NCBI RefSeq assembly: GCF_004126535.1
Contig: NZ_PPCV01000011.1
Location: forward strand, 1 to 64,000
DNA: 64,000 nt
Origin: Propioniciclava flava
GTDB lineage: Bacteria; Actinomycetota; Actinomycetes; Propionibacteriales; Propionibacteriaceae
Reading direction: 5' to 3'
Below, piece by piece: positions 1-13,242 of this stretch. The notes under the pieces were generated by a model that had not been told where the DNA came from, did not search any database, and saw only the letters and a program-made list of their open reading frames with translations. Each line of letters begins with the position of its first letter. Positions within the stretch are counted from its first letter, which is position 1. Position numbers and translations under genes: made by a program.

Positions 1-1334
1 GGCTCATCCGAATCCAGGGTGTAGTCGGGTCTGAACCCGCCGGTCTCGAGCAGGGATCTGGCGATGTAGTTGGTCAGGTTGCGGAACCCCAGCGCCGAGC
101 CGCGCAGGTGCTCGAGCCTGCCGTTGATCGCCTCGGTGGGTCCGTTGGAGGTGCTGGGCCGGTCGAAGTAGGCCAGGACGTCGGCGGCGCGCTTCTTCAG
201 CGTCCTGCCGAGCTTGGTGATCTCGACCAGGGCCTTGGGGACGCCGGTGCTGATCGAGTCGATGAGCCGGGCCATCAGCTCGCGGCCGTGGCGCCGGTTC
301 TCGTGGCGGTAGGCGGCGATCATGCGCTGGTAGACGCTCCAGGTGACCTCGACCTCGACGTGGGCGTCGTCGGCGAACAGGGTGTCCAGTCGGTCCTTCT
401 GCTTGTCGTTGAGCAGGTCGGCGCCGGTGGACAGGGTCCGGCGGGCGGCATAGAGCGGGTCGCCCTTGCGGCCGCGGTGCCCACAGATGGCCTGCTGAAC
501 TCGCCGTCGGCACTCATCGAGCGCCTCGCCAGCGAGGCGCGTGACGTGGAAGGGATCTAGCACGGTCACCACGTCGGGCAGTTCCTCGACGGCGGCGGTC
601 TTGAACCCGGTGAAGCCGTCCATCGCGACCACCTCCACGCCGTCGCGCCACTCCTGCGGGCGGTCGGCCAGCCAGGTCTTGAACGCCTGCTTGGAGCGTC
701 CTTCGACCATGTCCAGCAGCCGTGCCGGGCCGGTGCCATCTCGCACTGGGGTGAGGTCGATGATCACGGTGACGTACCTGTCGCCGCGACGGGTGTGCCT
801 CCACACGTGCTCATCGACCCCGACGACCTTCACCCCCTCGAAGCGGTGCTCCTCGTCGATCAGCACCCGCTTGCCCTCGGCCAGAACGGCGTCGTTGGCG
901 GTGTCCCAGGCCACCCCGAGCCCCTCGGCGACCCGAGCCACGCTCAGGTGCTGGACCACGATCCCTTCCAGCGCCCACCGCAGAGCGCGCCGAGACAACT
1001 TGGCCCGGGGCTCGGCCGCGGCGGTGGTGTCCTGGCGCCACACATACCCACAGCCGCTGCAGCGGTAACGGCGCACGACGACCTCCAGCGTCGTGGGCCG
1101 CCAGCCCAGTGGTTCGTGGGCAAGCCGTCGGACCACGGTGTCACGTGGTCTCCCTTCGCAGCCGCAGCGCCGGCACCACTGGTCGGGCTCGACCACCTGG
1201 CAGGCCAATACGGCACGATCCGGCTCGAGTCGCTGCCCGGTGACAACGAGGCCGAGTTCGTCGAGGCGGCAGAAGGCAGTCAGGTCGGGGCTGGCGAACG
1301 CATCAGCGCGCCCGCCGACGGTAGCGTCGTGCAC
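1..1334 (-). CDS. ISL3-family transposase (3' end beyond window)
   Basis: This gene encodes a DDE transposase of the ISL3 family that would cut and paste its own element. The N-terminal part has the Cys-rich zinc-finger pattern of the family (CRRCGCEGRPRD, then a second pair in RCSGCGYVW at about residues 80-90). It is followed by a helix-turn-helix stretch (VARVAEGLGVAWDTAND) and the catalytic-domain start VVGVDEHVWRH. The frame is open to position 1 with about 444 codons, so only a few C-terminal residues are probably missing. I chose the GTG at 1334 because the sister copy at 11513 starts at the equivalent codon (TTG) in the same context. It is roughly full length and could be active. Confidence 0.85.
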   Translation of the reverse strand, partial: MHDATVGGRADAFASPDLTAFCRLDELGLVVTGQRLEPDRAVLACQVVEPDQWCRRCGCEGRPRDTVVRRLAHEPLGWRPTTLEVVVRRYRCSGCGYVWRQDTTAAAEPRAKLSRRALRWALEGIVVQHLSVARVAEGLGVAWDTANDAVLAEGKRVLIDEEHRFEGVKVVGVDEHVWRHTRRGDRYVTVIIDLTPVRDGTGPARLLDMVEGRSKQAFKTWLADRPQEWRDGVEVVAMDGFTGFKTAAVEELPDVVTVLDPFHVTRLAGEALDECRRRVQQAICGHRGRKGDPLYAARRTLSTGADLLNDKQKDRLDTLFADDAHVEVEVTWSVYQRMIAAYRHENRRHGRELMARLIDSISTGVPKALVEITKLGRTLKKRAADVLAYFDRPSTSNGPTEAINGRLEHLRGSALGFRNLTNYIARSLLETGGFRPDYTLDSDE

Positions 1335-1456
1335 GTCGAGGTCTTTCGGGCTGAGTGTGTAGGAACTCTCATCCTCGGGAGACCTCGACCCTCACCCCGA
1401 CACCGACGCGCCGGCCCGCCGCGCGACGTGCGCTACACCCTCATCTGGGAAGAGCC
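1..1456 (-). mobile_element. ISL3-family insertion sequence, truncated by window edge
   Basis: The element covers a transposase on the minus strand and ends on the right in a terminal repeat. Read on the minus strand from 1456 the end is GGCTCTTCCCAGATGAGG followed by GTGTAG. A close relative of this terminus (GGCTCATCACAGATGAGG) starts at 11412, which fixes the boundary by comparison. Starting with GGCTC is typical of ISL3 inverted repeats. The opposite end lies outside the window. Confidence 0.85.
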
Positions 1457-1564
1457 CCTTCCCCTCGACCGAGTAGCGACGCGTCGTCGGCTTCCCATTC
1501 GCCAGTTCCTTCGGCATAACCCCATCCTCGTTTCCAAGGTCAGGAGTCTCCAACAAACTCAGGG

Positions 1565-1778
1565 CGCTTCATGCCACCCGATCAAGGGCCACGGCCTGGC
1601 CCCCGACACCAACACCCGCAACCGGCTCATCACCCAACTCCGCGCCCCAGCCGAACGAGCCAATGCCATCATCAAACACTTCAAGGCCCTCCAGAAAGTC
1701 ACCCTCGACCCCTGGCGCATCACCCAGATCGTCCGCTCAGCCCTCGTGATCGCTACTCACGTGCGAGGAGCCTGGTGA
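1565..1778 (+). pseudogene. IS5-like transposase, C-terminal remnant
   Basis: An open stretch in one plus frame ends with the typical C-terminus of an IS5/DDE_Tnp_4-type transposase. Residues such as APAERANAIIKHFKALQK and LDPWRITQIVRSALVIATH match the conserved 'GERAxxxLKxxxALQ..T..PWRI..I..AALV' pattern. No catalytic domain or start is present upstream, where the sequence runs into the end of the ISL3 element. It is a decayed fragment and not a functional gene. Family assignment is from motif memory only. The 1457-1564 stretch shows nothing else. Confidence 0.6.
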
Positions 1779-1825
1779 GAAAACCTCAGTGTCCTCCTTG
1801 GATCTGGGGGTGGCGCTCGACGGTT

Positions 1826-3202
1826 TCAAGCCGGGTCGCCGAGGACGGCGTGGTCAGGGACGAGCATGGGCTCTGCCGTGTCGATGCGGGCGTGGCCGCG
1901 GACGGTTACGCCTTGCCCGAAGCTGACGTCACCCAAGACCGTGAGGCTGCGTGCTCCGAGCAGGCCCAGGGGGTAGGGGATGCGGCGATCGAAGTCCTGG
2001 ACGATCTTGTAGTGGTTGTCCAGACGGATCTCAGGAATCGGTCCTCGGGCGGTCAGGTGGTGATCCTCATCCAAGGAGAACAGGTCCGAGCGCAACAGCA
2101 GGAGTTCATTGGTGGTCTTGACCGGCAGGAACCGGTTGCGGTCCACGCCGATGGCACTGGCTCCCGGGAACACCTCGATGGCGGCACCCATCGCGGTCTC
2201 CATCTGGATGACCGCGGGTGAGGTGGGGTCCGCCGGATCGACGGTCTTCTCGTTGCGGATTAGCGGAAGGCCCAGCACGCCGGTGCGTTCCTGAAGGGTT
2301 CGCTTGAGCACGGGCAGGTGGACCCACAGGTTGTTGGTGTGGAAGTAGGGATGGCGGTGCTCGTCGGTGAAGAAGTCCATTTCCTCCGGCGCTGTCTGCG
2401 CCGTGTCGCGCAGTACCAGCTGTCCGTCGCGGCGGCGGATCGCCAAGTGCCCGCCCTTGCGGTCATTGGCGGTACGGGTGCACAACTCTGCGGCGTACGG
2501 GGCAGATGACTGGGCGAACCAGCCGGCCAGGAGTGCGTCCGGTGTGGCCCCGAGGTTGTCGCCGTTGCTCAGGAACAGGTATTCGTAGCCACGCTCCAAG
2601 AGCAGGTCGAGGATTCCAGAGTCGTCCAGCGCGGTATAGACGTCCCCGTGGCCCGGTGGGCACCACTCGAGGCTGGGGTCGCGAGGCCAGTCGATCGGAG
2701 TGAGGTCGTCGACCCTCAGCTTCGGCTCCTGGTTCTGCAAGAAGCACAGGGGCAAGCCCGGGACGGCGAGCTGGGGGTATGCCTCGAGCGCGCGGCGGGT
2801 GTCGGCGTCGGTACGGAAGGAGTTCATGAACAGAAGCGGCAGTCGCACGCCATGGCGCTGACGGGCGGCCAGCACTTGGCGGGCGATGATGTCGAGGAAG
2901 GTCAGCCCGTCGCGGACCTCCAGCAGGTTCTTGGCCTTGGCCAGACCCATCGACGTACCGAGGCCGCCATTGAGTTTGAGGATCGCCGTCCGGTCGAGTG
3001 CATCCTCTGCCTCACGGCGATCGATGTCGACGTCGCTGGCCATGTCGACCTCGAGGAGGGGTTCGATGTCGGCTTCGCGGACATACCCGCCGGCTCCATC
3101 GGCCAAGTTCGCATAGTGGGACTCGAACACCCGGATCGCTGCTGCTCCAACCCCTGCTGCATGCATCTTGTCGCGGGCCTGGGTCAGGCCAATGTCAGTC
3201 AT
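1826..3202 (-). CDS. UTP--glucose/galactose-1-phosphate uridylyltransferase (UDPGP type, eukaryotic-like)
   Basis: This 458-residue enzyme should form UDP-glucose or UDP-galactose from UTP and the hexose 1-phosphate in the cytoplasm. It belongs to the UDPGP type 1 family (UGP2-like), not the bacterial GalU family. The nucleotide-binding loop is LNGGLGTSMGLAKAKNLLEV near residue 75, and NNLWVHLPVLK and the C-terminal beta-helix-like part are present. The ATG at 3202 follows a GAAGGAG Shine-Dalgarno sequence and overlaps the end of the LacI-type gene by 8 bp, so it is the last gene of a galK-lacI-ugp operon. In bifidobacteria enzymes of this type act on galactose 1-phosphate. With no galT visible here, the same role is an attractive inference. 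Confidence 0.88.
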   Translation of the reverse strand: MTDIGLTQARDKMHAAGVGAAAIRVFESHYANLADGAGGYVREADIEPLLEVDMASDVDIDRREAEDALDRTAILKLNGGLGTSMGLAKAKNLLEVRDGLTFLDIIARQVLAARQRHGVRLPLLFMNSFRTDADTRRALEAYPQLAVPGLPLCFLQNQEPKLRVDDLTPIDWPRDPSLEWCPPGHGDVYTALDDSGILDLLLERGYEYLFLSNGDNLGATPDALLAGWFAQSSAPYAAELCTRTANDRKGGHLAIRRRDGQLVLRDTAQTAPEEMDFFTDEHRHPYFHTNNLWVHLPVLKRTLQERTGVLGLPLIRNEKTVDPADPTSPAVIQMETAMGAAIEVFPGASAIGVDRNRFLPVKTTNELLLLRSDLFSLDEDHHLTARGPIPEIRLDNHYKIVQDFDRRIPYPLGLLGARSLTVLGDVSFGQGVTVRGHARIDTAEPMLVPDHAVLGDPA

Positions 3203-4264
3203 GGTGTTCTCCTTCTGCGGTGCTGGGGATCCCGCTGCTTGCGCGGACCTGGAGGTGTGGTGGTACGAGGATGGACTCCCGGACCGGGCCGCCATGGTCG
3301 CGGCGGTCGATCTGGCGCAACAGGACGTCGACCAGGTGGAAGCCGATCGTGGTGAAGTCCTGCTGGACGCTGGTCAGCGGGGGCCACAGCCAGGCGGCGC
3401 TGACGTCGTCGAAGCCGACCACGGCCACGTCACGGGGAACCCTGCGGCCGCGTTCGTGCAGGGCTCGCAGGAGTCCAGCGGCCATCTCGTCATTGGCGAC
3501 GAGCACCGCGGTGATGCTGGGGTCATCGGCGACCAAGAAGCCGGCGCGGTACCCGGAGGCGGGGCTCCAGTCACCATGGCTGACCGTCGCGGGCACCCGA
3601 CGTCCAGCCGCCTGGAGGGACTCTCTCCAGCCCTGCTCCCGCTGCCTCGACTGCACCGAGTTTCGCGGCCCGGCAACCAGGTGCACAGTGTCGTGCCCCA
3701 GGCCCAGCAGGTGGTCGACCGCGAGGCGTGCTCCGGCCTGTTGGTCGAGGCCCACGTTCGGCACAGACAGGTCCGCCCAGGAGTCGGCCAACACCACGGG
3801 CAGGGACGGCGGGATGCGCACCGTCGCCAGTTCGGCCGTCTCCAATCCCAGCACGACCAGGCCCGCGACGCCCTGCCGAGCCCGTGCAATCGCGCGGTTC
3901 ACGTCCTCGGCCGACCCGCTGGCCGCGTGGGCCAAAGCCACGTCATACCCGTGCTGGCGTGCCGAGGTGCACACCGCATCGATGATGTTGGCCTCGCCTG
4001 TCCGGTTGAGGTGGTGGGCCACCACACCAATGCTTGACGACCGCCCTGCTCGCAGTGCCTGGGCGGCCGCGTTGGGGGCGTAGCCGAGCTGCGCCATCGC
4101 CGCGAGCACCTTTTGCCGAGTCGGTTCGGCCACCGACTGTGTTCCATTGGCCACTCGGGAGACGGTTTGCGCCGAGACCCCGGCCACGGCTGCGACGTCT
4201 CGTGCGGTGGCACGGCCCGACCAACCAACGCCACCCCGGGTCGACGAGCGCAGGACCTGGTCAC

Positions 4265-4268
<4 letters not shown>
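3195..4268 (-). CDS. LacI-family transcriptional regulator of the gal/lac cluster
   Basis: This is a 357-residue DNA-binding repressor of the LacI/GalR family. The helix-turn-helix is at residues 21-45 (TARDVAAVAGVSAQTVSRVANG), followed by the hinge (LGYAPNAAAQALRAGRSSSIGVV) and a periplasmic-binding-protein-like sugar-sensing domain. It overlaps galK by 4 bp (ATGA) upstream and the uridylyltransferase by 8 bp downstream, so it is co-transcribed with the genes it probably controls. The likely operator is the palindrome at 5549-5562 between galK and lacZ. The inducer is probably galactose or a galactoside, inferred from neighbours. Confidence 0.9.
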
Positions 4269-8818
<4,550 letters not shown>

Positions 8819-8840
8819 ACCCACCGGGAGACCCGAAACC

Positions 8841-10229
8841 ATGCCCACACACGCTGCAAGTTCTGGCAAGACGTACCTGACCTGGGGCAACAAGATCGGC
8901 TACGGCTCCGGTGACATCGCCGGCAACGTGGTCTACGCGTTCCTGTCGGCCTTCCTGATGATCTACCTGACCGACCAGATGGGCCTCAACGCCGGTGTCA
9001 TCGGCACGCTCATGATGGTCGCCCAGCTGTTCAATGGTGTCACCGACATCGGTTTCGGGGCCTTGCTCGACCGCACCCATACCCGAATGGGCAAGGCTCG
9101 GCCGTGGATGCTGTGGCCCTACATCGGCTGCGCTGTCACCCTGGTCGCCAGCTTCGCCATCCCCGGCGGGCTCAGTGAGACGGGCAAGTACATCTGGTTC
9201 TTCCTCGCCTATATCCTGCTCAACTCGGTGTTCTTCACCGCGAACAACATCGCCTACTCGGCGCTGACGGCGCTGATCACCAGGAACTCCGCCGAACGAG
9301 TGCAGATGGGCTCCATCCGCTTCATGTTCGCGTTCACCACCAGCATGCTCATCCAGACCTTCACCGTCCAGGGCGTGCGCATGCTGGGTGGCGGCGCCGA
9401 CGGGTGGCGGGCCATCGCGATCATCTATGCCGTCATCGGTCTGGCGGTTAACACGATCTCGGTGCTGTCGGTCAAGGAGCTGCCGCCCGAAGAGCTTGAC
9501 GAGGGCCACGATCCGGCCGCCGCCGAGCGCTACTCGTTCAAGGAGGGCGCCCGGATCCTGCTCGCCAACAAGTTCTATCTGATCATCCTGGTCATCTACC
9601 TGGTCCAGCAGATCTTCACCGCCACCCTGAACATGGGCATCTACTTCATGACCTACGTCCTCGGTGACGCGACCCGTCTGGGCGCCTTCGCATGGGCGAT
9701 CAACATTCCGCTGATCATCGGACTGCTGTTCACCCCCGTTCTGGTCAAGCGCTACGGACAGATGTACCGCCTCAACATCTGGGGTTACGTCGTCGCCGTC
9801 CTGGGCCGCTTGGGTGTCGTGGCCGGTGGCTACATGGGCAGCATCCCCCTCATGATCGCCTCCTCCGCGATCGCCTCTCTGGGCATGAGCCCCCTGCAAG
9901 GCACTCTCAATGCGCTGATCGCCGAGGCCTCCGAGTACACCTTCCTGCGCACCGGCAAGCACATCGACGGCATGATGTTCTCCTGCACCACCCTCGGTGT
10001 GAAGATCGGCGGCGGCGTCGGAACAGCCTTGGCCGGATGGCTCTTGGCCGCCAGCGGCTACGTCGGCAACGCCACCACCCAGAGCAGCTCCGCGATCCAC
10101 ATGCTCTACTTCATGTACCTGTGGATCCCCGCCATCGCCACCCTCATCATCCTCGCCTTCCTCACCCGGCTCGACGTCGAGAAGGCCAACCGGGCGCTGC
10201 GCACGTCGGCAGACCGCGTGACCGCGTGA
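8841..10229 (+). CDS. GPH-family sugar:cation symporter (MelB-like MFS transporter)
   Basis: This is a 462-residue polytopic membrane protein with about 12 hydrophobic segments, of the glycoside-pentoside-hexuronide:cation symporter family. The N-terminus (KIGYGSGDIAGNVVYAFLSA) matches the MelB/XynP-type opening, and DIGFGALLDRTHTRMGKARP is the conserved loop 2-3 motif. Being between lacZ and galE, it most likely imports lactose or another galactoside with a cation. The ATG at 8841 is preceded by CGGGAGACC. The substrate is inferred from context only. Confidence 0.9.
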   Translation: MPTHAASSGKTYLTWGNKIGYGSGDIAGNVVYAFLSAFLMIYLTDQMGLNAGVIGTLMMVAQLFNGVTDIGFGALLDRTHTRMGKARPWMLWPYIGCAVTLVASFAIPGGLSETGKYIWFFLAYILLNSVFFTANNIAYSALTALITRNSAERVQMGSIRFMFAFTTSMLIQTFTVQGVRMLGGGADGWRAIAIIYAVIGLAVNTISVLSVKELPPEELDEGHDPAAAERYSFKEGARILLANKFYLIILVIYLVQQIFTATLNMGIYFMTYVLGDATRLGAFAWAINIPLIIGLLFTPVLVKRYGQMYRLNIWGYVVAVLGRLGVVAGGYMGSIPLMIASSAIASLGMSPLQGTLNALIAEASEYTFLRTGKHIDGMMFSCTTLGVKIGGGVGTALAGWLLAASGYVGNATTQSSSAIHMLYFMYLWIPAIATLIILAFLTRLDVEKANRALRTSADRVTA

Positions 10230-10274
10230 GCACCAGCACCCTCTTCGAGCATCCCCAGAGACACAGGAGAAGAC

Positions 10275-11270
10275 ATGTCGTGGTTGGTCACCGGCGGAGC
10301 CGGCTACATCGGGTCGCACGTCGTGCGGGCCTTCATCGAGCAGGGCATCACCCCGATCGTGGTCGACGACCTGTCCAGCGGCCACCGGGAATTCGTGCCC
10401 GACGGCGTCGACTTCGTCGAAGGCCAGGTGCAGGACACCTCGCTGCTGGAGCGGACGATGCGTGAGCACGACGTCGAGGGCGTGATGCACATCGCTGGGT
10501 ACAAGTACGCCGGCGTGTCGGTCGCCCGGCCGCTGCACACCTACAGCCAGAACGTGCAGGGCACCGCGGCGGTGCTGGAGGCGATGCAGCGCGTCGGCGT
10601 CAGCCGAATCGTGTTCTCCAGCTCGGCGGCCGTCTACGGCACCCCCGACGTCGACCTGGTCACCGAGGACCAGCCCACCGCCCCCGAGTCGCCCTACGGC
10701 CAGAGCAAGCTGATCGGCGAGTGGCTGCTGGCCGACCAGGCCCGCGCGCTGGAGCTCACCGACGGTGCCACGCCGCTGCAGCACGTCAGCCTGCGCTACT
10801 TCAACGTCGTCGGCTCCGGCACCGACGAGGTCTACGACACCAGCCCGCACAACCTGTTCCCGCTGGTCATCGAGGCGCTCATCGAGGGCCGCACGCCCCG
10901 CATCAACGGCACCGACTACCCGACGCCGGACGGCACCTGCGTGCGCGACTACGTCCACGTCGCCGACTTGGCCACCAGCCACGTCGCCGCCGCGACGGCG
11001 ATGGCCGAGGGGCGCGAGCTGCGGCCGGTGTACAACCTGGGCAGCGGCGACGGGCTCTCGGTGCGCGAGATCATGGACGCGATGCAGCGTGGCACCGGCC
11101 ACACCTTCGAGCCGGTGATCGGCGAGCGCCGCCCCGGCGACCCGGCGCGCATCGTCGCCAACGGGGACGCCGCCGCCCGCGACCTGGACTGGCGGATGCG
11201 CCACTCCATCGACGACATGGTCACCTCGGCGTGGCAGGCGCGCACCGCCCATCCCGACATAAGCGAGTGA
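10275..11270 (+). CDS. galE: UDP-glucose 4-epimerase
   Basis: This 331-residue extended SDR enzyme interconverts UDP-galactose and UDP-glucose with bound NAD. The N-terminal Rossmann motif is GGAGYIGSHV, the catalytic serine region is FSSSAAVYG near residue 118, and the YxxxK pair is in SPYGQSKLIGEW near residue 142. The ATG follows ACAGGAGAAGAC. It completes the link from galactose to UDP-glucose after the uridylyltransferase step. Its third codon positions are almost all G or C. Confidence 0.95.
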   Translation: MSWLVTGGAGYIGSHVVRAFIEQGITPIVVDDLSSGHREFVPDGVDFVEGQVQDTSLLERTMREHDVEGVMHIAGYKYAGVSVARPLHTYSQNVQGTAAVLEAMQRVGVSRIVFSSSAAVYGTPDVDLVTEDQPTAPESPYGQSKLIGEWLLADQARALELTDGATPLQHVSLRYFNVVGSGTDEVYDTSPHNLFPLVIEALIEGRTPRINGTDYPTPDGTCVRDYVHVADLATSHVAAATAMAEGRELRPVYNLGSGDGLSVREIMDAMQRGTGHTFEPVIGERRPGDPARIVANGDAAARDLDWRMRHSIDDMVTSAWQARTAHPDISE

Positions 11271-11375
11271 GACCCGCTGACCACGGCACCTGCCTCATCG
11301 GGACACGACACGCCTCACCCCACCCGCGATGTCGACCACCCGAACCCGCACCCAGTTGACCAGGAGAAGTACTCA

Positions 11376-11411
11376 GTGGCAGACGTTTTCCAACCACCGG
11401 GTATCTTAATC
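11376..11411 (+). pseudogene. 5' stub of a gene severed by ISL3 insertion
   Basis: CAGGAGA at 11361-11367 and a GTG at 11376 begin a reading frame (V/M-ADVFQPPGILI) that is interrupted at codon 12 by the ISL3 terminal repeat at 11412. The spacing is right for a real ribosome-binding site. The gene followed galE in the same direction and would have been part of the lacZ-symporter-galE operon. Twelve residues are too few to identify it. galT is the biologically expected candidate, but the stub does not resemble a known GalT N-terminus. Confidence 0.4.
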
Positions 11412-11989
11412 GGCTCATCACAGATGAGGGTGTAGCTGGGGCGGTGGCCAGGTAGGGGCCGAGGTCTCCCGATGATGGGGGTTCCTACACCTTCCATCCA
11501 GAAGACCTCGACTTGTCTGACGCTACCTTCGCTTGCCCCGACCTGACCAAGTTCTGTCGGCTCGACGACCTCGGGCTCGTCGTCACCGGGCAACGGATCG
11601 AGCCCGACCGTGCCGTTCTCGCGTGCCGGGTCGTCGACGACCGCTGGTGCCGCCGCTGCGGCTGTGAAGGCAGCCCGCGCGACTCGGTCACGCGCGAGCT
11701 CGCCCATGCCCCGCAGGGCTGGCGGCCGACGACCTTGGTCGTGACGGTCCGTCGGTACCGGTGCACCGGCTGCACCCGCGTGTGGCGCCAAGACACCAGC
11801 GCGGCGGCCGAACCGCGGGCCAAGCTGTCCCGTGCTGGGCTGCGGTGGGCGCTGGAAGGGATCGTGGTCCAGCACCTCACCGTGGCCCGGGTCGCCGAAG
11901 GACTCGGCGTCGCCTGGAACACCGCCAACGACGCGGTCCTGGCCGAAGGCAAGCGGCTGCTGATCAACGACCCGGCCCGATTCGACGGG
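11412..11989 (+). mobile_element. ISL3-family element, second diverged copy, right end lost
   Basis: The left terminus GGCTCATCACAGATGAGG at 11412 corresponds to that of the copy ending at 1456. The encoded protein is a clearly related but diverged ISL3 transposase. Similarity stops after codon RFDG at about 11989, where IS3-family DNA begins, so the right end has been lost or lies elsewhere. The AT-rich TATCTTAAT next to the left end could be part of the target duplication, but without the right end this cannot be tested. Confidence 0.75.
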
Positions 11990-12019
11990 TCTGCTGCATG
12001 GATAGGTGACAGGTTGTAG
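11513..12019 (+). pseudogene. ISL3 transposase, C-terminally truncated
   Basis: The TTG-initiated frame reproduces the first about 158 residues of the ISL3 transposase: zinc-finger cysteines (CRRCGCEGSPRD, RCTGCTRVW) and the HTH (VARVAEGLGVAWNTANDAV). It then loses similarity after RFDG and ends ten codons later in unrelated DNA. The whole DDE catalytic domain is gone, so it cannot transpose by itself. The break coincides with the neighbouring IS3 fragment. Confidence 0.8.
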
Positions 12020-12691
12020 TCACGCCGCCAGTGCGACGGTCGTGTTCCTGATGGTCTCGAACTCGATGGACGTCAAACGGCCCAGGCGGGCTTGACGGCG
12101 TCGGCGGTGGTAGGTCCGCTCGATCCAGGTCACTATCGTGATCCGCAGCTGTTCGCGTGTGGTCCAGGAGCGGCGGTCGAGGACGTTCTTCTGCAGCAAC
12201 GCGAAGAAGCTTTCCATCGCGGCGTTGTCTCCGCTGGAGCCGACTCTGCCTATGGACCCGACCATGCGGTGGCGGGCCAGAGCGCGGAGCATCTTCCTGC
12301 TTCGGAATTGAGATCCCCTGTCCGAATGGACCACGCAGCCGGCGATGTCGCCGCGCACCTGGACGGCGTTCTCGAGCGCCTGAACGGCCAGCCGCGACTT
12401 CATCCGCGAGTCGATCGAGTATCCGACGATCCGGCCGGAGTAGACGTCCTTGATCGCGCAGAGGTAGAGCTTGCCCTCCACGGTCTTGTGCTCGGTGATG
12501 TCCGTCAGCCAGAGCTGGTTCGGCGCGTCCGCGGCGAACACAGGCCGGGTCCGACCGTCCTCATCGAGCACGGCGCAGAGGTCGTCGTGAACCGGCGGGC
12601 CGGGCCGGCGGCTCTTACCCCGTTTGGGTTTGCCGAACGCGCTGAACCACCCGTTCATGGAGGCGATCCGCCATGCGGTCCGATCCGACAT
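12020..12691 (-). pseudogene. IS3-family transposase OrfB, N-terminally truncated
   Basis: The reading frame encodes the rve integrase-core half of an IS3-family OrfB. The DDE residues are present: first Asp in LWLTDITEHKT, second Asp in VVHSDRGSQFRS, Glu in SSGDNAAMESFFALLQKN. The protein has 223 residues where OrfB normally has about 280-300. Upstream of the ATG at 12691 the frame hits a stop within ten codons and the sequence is serine-recombinase DNA. OrfA and the OrfB N-terminus are therefore missing. Confidence 0.8.
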
Positions 12692-13035
12692 CGCCTCACG
12701 CCATCCCGCTCGACCTCCTCAAGTCAGAGCAGGAACGCATCCGCACCACCCTCGACGCTATCGAACACCGGCTGGAGAACCTCGCCGCCAGCTACGAGGA
12801 CGCCCGTGAGGGCCTCGACCAGCTCGCCGACATCCTCACCGATCTCGGCGACGTCTACGCGCGGTGCGAACCTGCTGAACGCCGCTTCCTCAACCGAGCC
12901 CTCTTCGACAAGATCATCCTTGACGACGAGGAGACCGTCCGCTACCAGCCCGGCCAGGCCGTCCAGGCAGCGTTGGACTGCGTCATCCCTGGTCACGCAC
13001 CGATCGCCGAGGCCCAAGCATCCGACCCCGAAGAA
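12692..13035 (+). pseudogene. Serine recombinase (large resolvase type), C-terminal remnant
   Basis: About 110 codons encode the coiled-coil C-terminal region of a large serine recombinase: IPLDLLKSEQERIRTTLDAI, then ASYEDAREGLDQLADI and AERRFLNRALFDKIILDDEE. The catalytic resolvase domain and the zinc ribbon are absent because the 5' part is cut at the IS3 junction near 12691. The same frame runs on without a stop through the tRNA-Ala gene in antisense, so the natural stop is not identifiable. It is a remnant of an integrated element beside a tRNA. Confidence 0.7.
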
Positions 13036-13037
13036 AC

Positions 13038-13076
13038 TTCGAACCCTGCCCGCTTGTCTGCGGGGCAGGGTTCGAA
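13038..13076 (-). terminator. Hairpin terminator downstream of tRNA-Ala
   Basis: Perfect 14-bp arms TTCGAACCCTGCCC (13038-13051) and GGGCAGGGTTCGAA (13063-13076) enclose an 11-base loop. The hairpin begins 11 bases after the tRNA's CCA end, the expected place for its terminator. A short T-rich tract (AAGTTTCTTC on the minus strand) follows. It could act in both directions. Confidence 0.6.
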
Positions 13077-13087
13077 AATGTCACTTT

Positions 13088-13163
13088 TGGTGGAGCTAAG
13101 GGGATTCGAACCCCTGACCTCTTCCATGCCATGGAAGCGCGCTACCAACTGCGCCATAGCCCC
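13088..13163 (-). tRNA. tRNA-Ala (GGC), CCA encoded
   Basis: Read on the minus strand the gene starts GGGGCTATGGCGC and ends TAGCTCCACCA. The acceptor stem GGGGCTA pairs with TAGCTCC (one G-T), the anticodon arm is CTTCC-ATGGCAT-GGAAG giving anticodon GGC, and the T arm is GGGGTTCGAATCCCC-like. The CCA is encoded (13088-13090). It sits next to recombinase and IS debris, consistent with use as an integration site. Confidence 0.95.
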
Positions 13164-13242
13164 AAGTTACCCTGCGGAACGAGGTAGAACGTTACCCCCT
13201 GGTGGGGCTCTACGCCAAATCGTTGCCGCGGGGAGGGGAGCG

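Noticed and set aside
13083-13163. Apparent recombinase C-terminus LRGFEPLTSSMPWKRATNCAI
   Set aside because: This is the well-known artefact of translating a tRNA gene in antisense. The region is tRNA-Ala.
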